Below the pieces are notes generated by a model. It was not told where the DNA came from, did not search any database, and saw only the letters and a list, made by a program, of their open reading frames with translations. A program made the position numbers and the translations under genes. Below are positions 55,198 through 64,000 of a stretch of 64,000 nucleotides of DNA, piece by piece. The DNA is from Fallopia convolvulus (lineage: Eukaryota; Streptophyta; Magnoliopsida; Caryophyllales; Polygonaceae). The DNA lies in assembly GCA_964016875.1 (NCBI GenBank), contig OZ024728.1:11824272-11888271 (forward strand), given 5' to 3'. Position 1 is the first letter of the stretch. Each line of letters starts with the position of its first letter.

Positions 55198-57284
55198 TGT
55201 ACAATCTGACAAGGTATAGAGTAGTTTCGGAAGCGTAATAACCGCTTGTCTATGGCTCACCATTTCTTTCTGAATCCATGCAACCATCCTCAAGCTAAAT
55301 ACTCTTTTCTGGTGCCTGTGGGGTCTGCGTGCAATAAGAGGCTGTAATTTATCATTATTGGGGTTTTTATATTGTAAGAGTACTAGCAAGTACAACTGCT
55401 CTAGCTACAATGTAGAATACATAACTCAGATCATCGTAGAAATGTCTTCTTTTTATAAGCTTATGATTTTGACGGGCCTTCTAAGGATTTTCTCATTTGA
55501 CTTGGTATCTTGGCAGCATAGGCGCTTCAGACTAGTATATAAACGTTTGGGTATCGCCGAGAATCACCTTATTTGCCATTTACTTGGTTCGGATGAAGTG
55601 TGTTGCACTGGAAATGTTCACCCTTTTTGTTTGCCTTGTCCATTGAAAGGTTTGGCGAATTTGTTTTTTTGGCTCATAACAGTAAAATAACGTTAACGCA
55701 CTTGACCATTGAAAGAGAGATGGATGTTTCATTTCACCAAAAAAAAACAACACTTTTGACATATGTATCACGAATAGGGTTTTGAAATAATAGTTTTCTT
55801 TCGGGGCTGTTGTAAGGCAATTAGGCAGGCCATTACAACGGAGAGATCTATATTATCACAGGGTCAGCTTTTGGATTCAAATCTAGCCTTGTAATTGTAT
55901 TCACTTGTCATCAGACTCATCACCTACTATAGTTGAACGAGTGAAGTCAGCTGTCGGATTCAAATGTATGACCTCATAGACAAGTAGACAACTATCCAAA
56001 TCTATAACCTCATAATGGTCAGCTGTCTTCACCTACTGGATGAACTAGCAATGCCAGAGACACAAGTTAGTCTTATGACACATTAGATGTTTCAAATCAA
56101 GTTTGAGCCACCGATCTCCAACAAAATTGACACAAAACCATAAAAATCAATATGAATAATAGAGATTTGAAATCCAACAGTGTCAACATGAAGAGAATCA
56201 AATACACAATTGATAGGGAAACACTCCACAATTTTTTGTGCGCAAAGAAACAAATACACAATTGATGAGAAAAACTCCACACTATTTCTCATACATTGTA
56301 CTTAATGGCCAACCCTATCTGTTGTAAACAGTCCCACAGTAAGCAGACAAGCAAATCCTAAGTCCAAACACGAACTAAACAAGCAAATCTGACCTCAACA
56401 TGAGCTAGCAACAAGAAGCCAGTATATCAACCTCCTCAGTTCCCTCACTGCAGATCACAACATTTATCTCCTCCTCAACGCTACTGATGAAGGCCTAAAT
56501 CTAAGATTTACACTTTACAAGAGAGGAAATTTGTACAACTAAAAAGCTTTCCTGCTAACAAGCCGACAACTAGAAATGACAACATCCTGTGCAAGACCAA
56601 GAAAGACATCCATCTTATACATGACAATCTAACATTGTTGGCCTAAGAAAATAAAATAACACGCATCTTTTCTCCAATCACTGGCGCAGCCCTGAGCCAA
56701 TACAGAAAATGCATATCTGCAAATCCTATCCAGCAAATATACTAAGAGGGAGGAAATGAAAAGAGAAATAAATCACACAACCAATCACAATTCAGCTATC
56801 AAGGAATTGTATGTATAGATTGAATGTGGTTAGTTTCTACAAACTTTTCCTATACACAAGATCCTAGAGTATGGGTTAGATAGGTGTATACATATGAAAC
56901 AACAAAGGAGGGAGACACAAAAGAATGATACAAGAAAAAGATACAACAAGAGCACAGCACATTTAACAACATCCTGCAGGCTAAATCCCCTATTACATCA
57001 CAATAAAAACATCAAAATTCTAGACGGAATATGCCATAGCCATACCACCAGATTTCATCGGACTTTCAATGTTTTTTTCAAGCCAGTCTACAATCAACAA
57101 CATTGCTTGGGTTCAAGGATAAGTAACTAAAACATGGAAGTTGCAAATAGCTAGAAACTAAGAGAGGTAAATTTGAGTTCAGATCAATGTCTGCAGAGAG
57201 AAGACACCACGCAACTGCATTGGCAGAGATAGATATCCATCCTACGGTCACCACCAAATTGCTCAACAGCTTCAGTTTCCAGGA
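55198..57284. other. DEK 3' flank and intergenic; probable end of the CFIm68 3' UTR
   Basis: 55198-55400 is probably DEK 3' UTR. 56190-56290 has a 55-bp direct repeat ('caaatacacaattgat...aactccaca'). Sequence below 57284 may be the last 3' UTR exon of the minus-strand gene. No other gene, RNA or transposon was recognised. Confidence 0.45.
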
Positions 57285-58381
57285 CTAAATATAAGGCCTT
57301 CAAATATTGAACAAACAAAATGCATTAGAAATGACAAATTATAGAATGAAGCAAAAATATTAAAGACATCTCATGTAGTCTCAGCAAAAGAAAAGATATA
57401 TTTTCAGCAGATGTTTAATGAAAAAAAAACTTACACAATTAATTGAACTAGCAAAATTTAAAGATAGCAAAGTGGATTAGCCCTGACGAGTCCAACTCAT
57501 ACAGGACATCTTATTATCTTAATCAGAAGAAGCTCCAAAATAATAGATAGATTCAAAGGACAATTGATGGAAGAAAATTTTGATTTATGATCCAAATACA
57601 AGCAGATATGGACCTAATTTCACACAGACGTAGACAAAGATGACAATCAAATGATATATACCACTAAGCAATTGTTCTCCACTATTCTTCTTTCAATTGT
57701 GAGATATCATCAGGCATGGGTGAACTTGTAGCGGAATAAAATCCTTCAGCATTTGAGTTTGGCAAAAACAAGAATACTTAATGTTTAACAGTTAAGTGCA
57801 CCATCATCAATTCTTGGCAAATTAGCATTTCCCCTCACCATTCCAGGTTATACAAGCAACTAAAAACTTGAGCAAATTACCTTCAAATGGAGTGTATTTA
57901 TGCAAAACAAAATATTATCAGTATTCCTAAGCGAACAGAAGTATTCTTGGTTAATTTGGAATCAGTACTCCAGAAGGATAATTTCACATATATCTACACA
58001 GCCACCTCTACCCTCAAAAAACTTTTTAAAATCAAAACAGATATTGCTAGTATACACACATTCGAGTTATAAAATGACAACAGCATGAAGAAAGTCCTCT
58101 TATAACTTCCACAACAAAGCTAGAATAAGAACTCCTAGGCTTATTCAAAAAATTAGAACAAAAGAAAGCTAACAGTGCAAGTCTGACCAAGAACAAAAAC
58201 AAAGACTGTAAGAATACTTCAATTAGCACAGCATTAGGAAGAACAAGGCAAGTTGGATAAGCTATTCAGAACCTCACCATACCAAATGAAAGAGGCAAGC
58301 AATCCTGAGCAACAAATCTATGAACAAAATCCACATCTCAAAGCTTTAAAGCAATTAACAGCAGAATGGTAACCCACTTAC
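57285..58381 (-). other. Putative 3' UTR intron of the CFIm68-like gene
   Basis: On the minus strand a strong donor ATTA|GTAAGTGGG occurs at 58381, 34 bases after the stop codon. A plausible acceptor is ATATTTAG at 57285-57292. The enclosed 1097 bases are AT-rich and non-coding, while the sequence beyond the acceptor is more balanced. This is inferred from sequence only. Confidence 0.4.
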
Positions 58382-58414
58382 TAATAATTTGTAGCAGATA
58401 ATCAATTAAGAGAG

Positions 58415-60601
58415 CTACTCAGAGGTTATCCGACGCCTCTTCCCATAATCAACATCTCTTGACCTTGACCGCTGCTCTTCCTCAACACGGGATTTGCTAT
58501 GAGTTCTAGATGACCTGCCCCGATCCCAGTCATCATCATATTCCCTGTGTCTATGATGATCAGTGTGTCTGTCTCTCTCTTCCTTGTACCGATCTCTTTC
58601 CCTGTCTCGGTCATGATCTCTCTCCCTCACATGTTCACGGTCCCTATCTCTAGAACGTTCACGGTCCCTCTGGCGGTCTCTGTCACGGTCCCGGCCAGCA
58701 TCTCTATCATCCCGATGCCTTCTATCCGTCCAATCTTGATCATGGCCAACTTCTTTCTCTCTAGTAATTTCCCGCTCAAATCCAGGTTCTCTTTCATCCC
58801 TAAACTTCCTCTCAGATGAGCCTGACCAGTCCCTCTCAGACCCCCTATCTTTTTCTTTAGCAGAATTTTGCCAACCAGGCCTATCATGACTTGCTTCACC
58901 ATACTGATGGTCAGATGCAGCTTCCTCACCATAACTAGACTCTCCTGCTCTTCCGCCACCATGTTCATCACCAGCCCATCCACCCATACTAGGATCTGAC
59001 CACATTCCCATATTGGGTCCATCTAGACCAGAATTCGGCATCATTCCCATTCCATTCATGGGCATGCCTCTTCCAAAGAAAGCTGGATTTACATGGGGAG
59101 CAACTCCATGCATACCAACAGAGCCCACTGGTGGAAATGACGGCATCATCCCTGAGAAGGGTGGGGTGGGAGCACCAGGAAAGCCCCCATAAGAGCCCAT
59201 TCTTCCCATTGGTCCTCCAAAAGCTGGGTCAAAACCCTGACCCATCATGGCTTGAGGATGCATCATAGGAGGAGTTGCACCCATGCCCTGGCCAAACCCA
59301 TTACCAGCATTACCCATAATACCCCTGCCACCCATCCCTGTAGGTCTATTTCGCATTGGACCAAGTGGGCCCCTACCCCCCATTCCCTGAGCATTGCCTC
59401 TCCCCCAATTACCTCTACCATAACCTCTATTGTTATCATTACCCTGATAGTTTGTACCCGTAGAAATGGTGCTGCCACCAGGCTTACTAACGGGTTCATT
59501 CGGTCCACGCCTATTTGGGGGAACAGATTGTGGATTTATTTGCTGATTTCTGTTCACCTGTGCTTCACCCATCCTTTTAACAGTGTATGGAGAGGCAAAA
59601 GCAACAACACAAGGCCGCCCATTGAAAACATGCCCATGCATCCCCTCCTTGCAAGCTGTGGCTGCAGAAGGATCATAGAACTCCACCTGGCAATACCCTT
59701 TGGATTTGCCACTAGCCTTCTCATCATAAAACTTCACCTCCTTCACCGGCCCATATTTAACAAGCTCAGCTTCAAGCTCGGCATCTGTAGTCCACCAGTG
59801 CAAATCACCAACAAAAAGGATAGTTCCACCTCCACCACCACCACCTGCACCAACAGGGCCAGCATTGCTACCACCTCCAACTACATTTACCACGTTCCCA
59901 TTCATACTTCCAACTCCTACACTTGGTCTTGGCACAACATCACTTCCCACATTACCACCAACCATTCCAGGAGGTTGCTGTTGTTGCACCATCCCTTGAG
60001 CAACTATAGGATTGCCACTGTGATTTTCTATTTCACCTACTTTATTAGAAGACTGTGCTAATTCAACTCTGAGTCCACCTCCACCTCCATAGCCACCAAT
60101 AGCAGGACCCCCGCCACCATTAGTTCCAGAGGCAGGAGGAACCGACCCTTTCGAAGCCAAATCGTTACCTTTGAAACTCTGGCTCTGATAAGGATCTACC
60201 ATAGCCCCTGTAGCCCGAGACCCATTATCACCAGTGCCCACTCCAACATCTCTCTCATACTTCCTCTCCCCTTCCCCTCCACCACCAATCCCTGGAATTG
60301 ACATCCCTCCGGTTTCAGCCATCATGGACCCAGCAGGCGGAGGAGGACGAGGAGCAGCTTGTGGCTCAGCTCTATTCTCTTCCTCGTTTCTAAAACCTGC
60401 ATCCTCATTCTTCCTTAGGGATTGTAGAAACCCCTCGCCAACGTTAACATCGTTGTAAAGATCTTCGTAATCGTCGTCCTCTTCGCCCAGAAAGCCCTCG
60501 TCGGCGACTGCGGAGATGGCTTCGTTTCGGTGAAACTGATCCCCGGTGTCCCCGCCATCGCCGTAGCCGCTAAAGCCTGCTCCACCGTCGTTTTCATCCA
60601 T
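58415..60601 (-). CDS. CFIm68 / CPSF6-like pre-mRNA 3'-end processing factor, 728 aa
   Basis: A single coding exon from the ATG at 60601 to the stop at 58415. Residues 1-90 are acidic; Gly-rich tracts follow (107-260). One RRM occupies about 260-338 with RNP2-like ILFVGDLHW and RNP1-like KGYCQVEF. A Gly/Met/Pro-rich middle follows (about 385-560). The last ~130 residues are Arg-Asp/Arg-Glu/Arg-Ser repeats ending GKRRRITSE. RRM, proline/glycine-rich centre and RS-like tail is the layout of the large CFIm subunit (animal CPSF6/CFIm68; plant CFI59/CFI68). That subunit works with CFIm25 in the nucleus to select poly(A) sites. I am sure of the family but not of which plant paralogue. A 5' leader intron is likely. 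Confidence 0.9.
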   Translation of the reverse strand: MDENDGGAGFSGYGDGGDTGDQFHRNEAISAVADEGFLGEEDDDYEDLYNDVNVGEGFLQSLRKNEDAGFRNEEENRAEPQAAPRPPPPAGSMMAETGGMSIPGIGGGGEGERKYERDVGVGTGDNGSRATGAMVDPYQSQSFKGNDLASKGSVPPASGTNGGGGPAIGGYGGGGGLRVELAQSSNKVGEIENHSGNPIVAQGMVQQQQPPGMVGGNVGSDVVPRPSVGVGSMNGNVVNVVGGGSNAGPVGAGGGGGGGTILFVGDLHWWTTDAELEAELVKYGPVKEVKFYDEKASGKSKGYCQVEFYDPSAATACKEGMHGHVFNGRPCVVAFASPYTVKRMGEAQVNRNQQINPQSVPPNRRGPNEPVSKPGGSTISTGTNYQGNDNNRGYGRGNWGRGNAQGMGGRGPLGPMRNRPTGMGGRGIMGNAGNGFGQGMGATPPMMHPQAMMGQGFDPAFGGPMGRMGSYGGFPGAPTPPFSGMMPSFPPVGSVGMHGVAPHVNPAFFGRGMPMNGMGMMPNSGLDGPNMGMWSDPSMGGWAGDEHGGGRAGESSYGEEAASDHQYGEASHDRPGWQNSAKEKDRGSERDWSGSSERKFRDEREPGFEREITREKEVGHDQDWTDRRHRDDRDAGRDRDRDRQRDRERSRDRDREHVRERDHDRDRERDRYKEERDRHTDHHRHREYDDDWDRGRSSRTHSKSRVEEEQRSRSRDVDYGKRRRITSE

Positions 60602-60662
60602 ATCCCTCTCCCTCCCTCCTCCGATTTCCCCCTATTTCTCACAAGCAAGAAGCGGTCTCAGC

Positions 60663-60768
60663 CTATAGACCTAGCGAAAACAGAAATACACATACTTCAA
60701 GTACGATTCGAGCATAAGACTGTACCAAGATAAAGTCAAAGAATTGCGAAGAAAGTTGTGGATCTTAC
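60663..60768 (-). other. Putative 5' leader intron of the CFIm68-like gene
   Basis: On the minus strand, CTG|GTAAGATCC at 60768 is a good donor and TCTATAG|GC at 60663 a good acceptor, giving a 106-base intron 61 bases upstream of the ATG. Confidence 0.5.
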
Positions 60769-60841
60769 CAGTAATTGAGGAGCTTTTGTGCCGAAGAGAG
60801 CTCCAGAAGAACGATAGAGAGAGGGGTTCGGAGAAACTCGG

Positions 60842-60850
60842 AAACCCTAA
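60842..60850 (+). promoter_or_regulatory. Telo-box-like motif in the CFIm68 leader/promoter
   Basis: AAACCCTAA, the plant telo-box seen near starts of growth and RNA-machinery genes. It lies just upstream of the inferred leader intron. A nine-base match can occur by chance. Confidence 0.35.
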
Positions 60851-60889
60851 TCTGGAATGTTGTGGGTATACGGTACGAGAGAAAAGGGA

Positions 60890-61480
60890 GGTCGAACAAA
60901 AAGAGTAGACACAAAAGACAGTGCGAAAATTCTTTCAAAACCGGGTGCCAATGTAGTAAATTAAAAATGGATTTTTTGTTTCAATTTTTTTCATTATATA
61001 ATCTTGCTTTGAAGAATAATAAAATCTATAATTATGCGTGTGTATATAGTATATACATACTTTTATTTATTTTTTGTTAGCGTATTACGTTTTCTGCCTT
61101 CGCACAGTCTTCACCAGTGTTAAAATCGGAAATTAAAAAACATAAACGAAATGTCGCTTTACGAACGTTGGATCTGTGTAAAGCCCACCCCAAAAATGAG
61201 GTCCAACACTTTGCACGAATCTATTCGTGAGGCCCTATGTCAAATTGAGAGCCATCGTTTCCCCTTCTTCCTTGTTCGGCTATTTTTTCGACGACGCGAT
61301 TCCACGACTCGCGAGCTACTCCGACTACCTCCTCCTACGATTACCTCCTCCGACCTCCTCTTCTCTTCCTCTGCAGCCTCTCTCTCCCCCTCCTTTACCT
61401 CCTCCACCATGGGAACACTACCACCACCACCTCCTCCACCATCGACCTTGGCGCCTCCACCACATCCACAACCAACGTCA
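60890..61480. other. Upstream region of CFIm68; no gene recognised
   Basis: AT-rich to about 61140, then a CT/CCTCC-rich low-complexity stretch (61310-61460). That stretch opens frames on both strands without resemblance to known proteins. The minus-strand frame 61240-61560 has a Gly run and Arg/Glu-rich tail and might be the eroded start of a retrotransposon gag, but I cannot confirm it. Confidence 0.35.
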
Positions 61481-62739
61481 TAACTAGGATTGTCATTGGA
61501 TCGGGTTACAGGTGGGTGGAACACTTTCACCACCTGATGTGAACCCGTTTCTGGATTCACCGTTGGATCTTTGTATTGGACTTGTAGTAGGTCTCACGAA
61601 CAAGTAACAGATAGTTTTGAGGCGAGAAGCCTAGAATCAAGAGGAAACTCAGAGTGTAGCAATGATATGGATCGAATTCAAGGGAGAAATCGAGAGATGA
61701 AGAGAGGTTTTGAGGAGATGGCGCCTAATGAAGATATTATGGAATCAATTCGGCAGAACTTCGTTATCAATTCAACTAATCGTAACAAACAAGAGAGGCG
61801 TGGCTCCTTTATATAGAAGAGATCCACGAGAAATCCTAGAGTGGCATGGGGAGGCTAGGGTGTGGCATGTAAGCGAGACCAACGTCGGCCCAAGCCCAAA
61901 ATTAACCTTCTAAAAGTAGTCAAAGTCATTACAAGCAAGTTTAGAAAAGGAAAGGTGCTAAAAATAGTAATAATAGATAGATGGTCACAGTGGCCTAGTC
62001 GCGGCTGTCGCGACAAGGTCGTCGGCGCGCTAGCGCCGTGGCGCAAGGCTATCGCGGGCCACAGTGTGCATCGCAACAAGGCTTTACGCGCACGAGAACC
62101 TCATGCGTCGATGCCCAGTTGGCTAGACGCTGGCATGGTAGGGGCGCGATTCATGTTGAGGTCCTCGGCGCCGAGTGACGAGTTTGTTGTGGTGCCGATG
62201 GAGACGATGCACGCGAAGGTTGGCTTAGCCGTGGGTGTGCCGTGGATAGTTAGCTTGCGCGCGATGATGGACGTTGTGGCACGAACAATGATGCGGGTCC
62301 TAGCTCGGGTAATGGATCCATCGGAGTGCACGGACATAGACACCTCTTCTTGGCTAGCCGTCAAGGGCGGGGTCACATCACCCCCCCTGGTTGGGAAACA
62401 TCCACGTTTCCTTGTCATAATACTCCGGATCCACATAAGGAGAGAGACCCGAGACATTGAAGGAAGGGTGGCATTGTACTTGCCCGAGAGGTCAAGGACA
62501 TAAGAGTTGTCCCCGATGCGCCGAAGGACTTTGAAGGGGTCGTCTCCCCTAGGTTGTAGCTTCGTCTTGCAAGCCTCGGGAAACTTATCCTTGCGAAGAT
62601 GAGCCAAACCAAATCTCTTGGCTCGAAAATCAGTGAACGACACCCTTTGTTGCATCGGGCGGCGTACTATTTCGAGCGCTTCTCCAATTGGGCCTTGGTG
62701 CGCTCGTGTAGGTGGCACACATGGCTGTCGCGGTTGGCC
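61481..62739 (-). pseudogene. Ty3/gypsy polyprotein C-terminus and probable LTR fragment
   Basis: On the minus strand from 62739: LHERTKAQLEKRSK, HLRKDKFPEACKTKLQPRGD and PFKVLRRIGDNSYVLDLSGK, the characteristic end of a gypsy integrase. A degenerate SITRART-type tail follows, ending at 62101. At least two frameshifts and a stop are present. Below it, TATATAAA (61808-61815, minus) and a following purine/pyrimidine mix look like an LTR with promoter, roughly 61480-62000; its edges cannot be set. The fragment is cut at 62739 by another element. Confidence 0.7.
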
Positions 62740-64000
62740 TGATAGCTTGCATATAGATGTAGTTTAGATGCATGTTTTATGTTGGTTTTGCATAAGTTTT
62801 AGTTGGTTTTAGTTTAGTTTATAGGATCCTATGTTTTTGGGTAGATTGCACTTGTTTGCTCGGTTTTGTAGGTTCCTAGGTTTATGAGCAAAAACAGGAC
62901 GAGTCTTAGTTGATCATGGTGGTGGTTATAAGAGTTGAAGTGAGCTAGGAGGCGGTGCAAAGAAGCATTGAAGAAGTTAGAGTGAAGACCATTGAAGAGA
63001 AGAAAACACAGCTTACAAGGAAGGAAGTCAGCCCGAGCAATTTCAGCAAAAGCCGATTGTGCGGGTTAGCACCATAAAGCGCGGCCGCATAATTCTAGGT
63101 CGACCCGTGCAATTCGGTTTTTCACGCGAGGTGTCTTACAAGATCCATGTTTTAACACCCCATTTTTTTAAGCTTTAATCCTATTTTTATAGCTCCACAA
63201 AATGATTCCTAGCCTAATAAGCTTGACCCGTCCGGGATTTAGGACTTTAGGCTGTATTTTTGTTTGGTGTGAGTTTTGTATAAGTATGGGGAAGTTGAAG
63301 AAAAGGTGGCAAAGAGGAAATACAACTCTAGTGTGTAAAGTGAAAAAAATGAAGGTGAAAAGTATGTTTCAAAGCAAAGAAAAAGTTGAGTTTAAATGTT
63401 AGTAACCTTCATAAGTGAAAAAAAAGAGTTGAATAAAGACTAAAGAGGCAAGAAAAAAATGATGAAAAAGAAAGAAAGAGGTGAAACAAAGAGCTTTGAT
63501 GTGTAAATGGAGTTGGTGAAGGAAGTTGGGAAGCATTATGAAAAGTGAAGTGCAAAAGTTTGGGTTTAGGATTAGTTCTTTATCCCGAATTTAGCACCAC
63601 ATGACTAAATATTATCCCTTCCAAATTTCTCTTACCTTGGCCCCATTACAACCCTTAAAAGACCTCATGATTTTTGTTGTGTATTTGATCCATAGCGGTG
63701 GAGATTTAGGACACTAATGCAAGCATATGGTAGTCTAATTTTCATGGTTGATTTTGAGTGAAACACGTCCATAAACACTTGAGTGAGAGTGCAAACACAT
63801 TTACCTTGGTGAGGTCTAGAATGAATGAATAATCTTTGCTCTATGCTTGATGTAATGCATGCTATGAAGTCTTGGTCGGGTGTTAATTATATGTTGAATT
63901 GCTTGTTTGATTATGAGATGGATGCATGATTGCATTTCTATGGTGTGCCTTGGATTTATGACTTGCTTGAGGACAAGCAAGGGTTAAGCATAGGGGAATT
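62740..64000 (+). mobile_element. Tat/Ogre-type LTR retrotransposon, internally deleted, runs off the window
   Basis: It begins TGATAGCTTGCATATAGATG, as Tat-lineage LTRs do, directly after the interrupted gypsy pol. LTR-like sequence continues to about 63150, containing a GCGGCCGC palindrome. Next comes the non-coding 3' region known from Tat/Athila elements. It ends in GACTTGCTTGAGGACAAGC and a purine-rich GCATAGGGGAATT at the last base, where the 3' LTR should start. No primer site, gag or pol was found between, so the interior appears deleted. Confidence 0.65.

Noticed and set aside
59252..60061. 269-codon plus-strand frame
   Set aside because: Antisense to the Gly/Pro-rich CFIm68 coding exon; His/Thr/Pro-rich composition is a shadow.
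61240..61560. 106-codon minus-strand frame
   Set aside because: Low-complexity Gly/Arg/Glu; might be an eroded gag start but nothing diagnostic.

Overview
This is nuclear DNA of a flowering plant, most likely a eudicot. The evidence is intron-bearing genes with GT-AG borders, plant-type families (MOS2, plant DEK, plant CFIm68) and plant transposable-element lineages: Athila/Tat, Tekay, plant L1 with a C-terminal RNase H, FAR1-type MULE, Helitron, PIF/Harbinger and hAT. Nothing in the window fixes the genus.

Layout. 1-5.2 kb: a decayed minus-strand Athila-like retrotransposon (gag-protease, tRNA-Asp primer site, LTR) sitting in a decayed MULE. 9.4-9.7 kb: a small two-helix membrane-protein gene. 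10.5-11.2 kb: a MULE-type element with 9-bp target duplication that may carry foreign sequence. 11.7-27.25 kb: a roughly 6.3-kb L1 LINE with a 17-bp target duplication, split by a complete 9.2-kb Tekay-type LTR retrotransposon with near-identical LTRs and a 5-bp duplication. 27.3-36.7 kb: SINEs, a 5'-truncated L1, a hAT transposase relic split by a Harbinger-type element, and a cluster of Helitron ends. 36.8-38.8 kb: MOS2. 41-46.3 kb: a deleted PIF/Harbinger element and a minus-strand L1, the latter carrying a small LTR element that encodes an RRM-like protein. 46.8-55.2 kb: an 11-coding-exon DEK gene with a 1.16-kb MULE-like inverted-repeat element in intron 9. 57-60.8 kb: a CFIm68/CPSF6-like gene on the minus strand. 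61.5-64 kb: a Ty3/gypsy pol fragment cut by a Tat-type element that runs off the window.

Four cellular genes are well supported: the membrane protein, MOS2, DEK and CFIm68. The last three act in the nucleus (RNA processing and chromatin); nothing suggests they form a functional cluster. The rest is mostly layered transposable elements, and several insertions can be ordered by target-site duplications read directly from the sequence. The strongest candidate novelty is the LTR element at 44440-45878, whose only open frame resembles a polypyrimidine-tract-binding-protein RRM rather than gag or pol.
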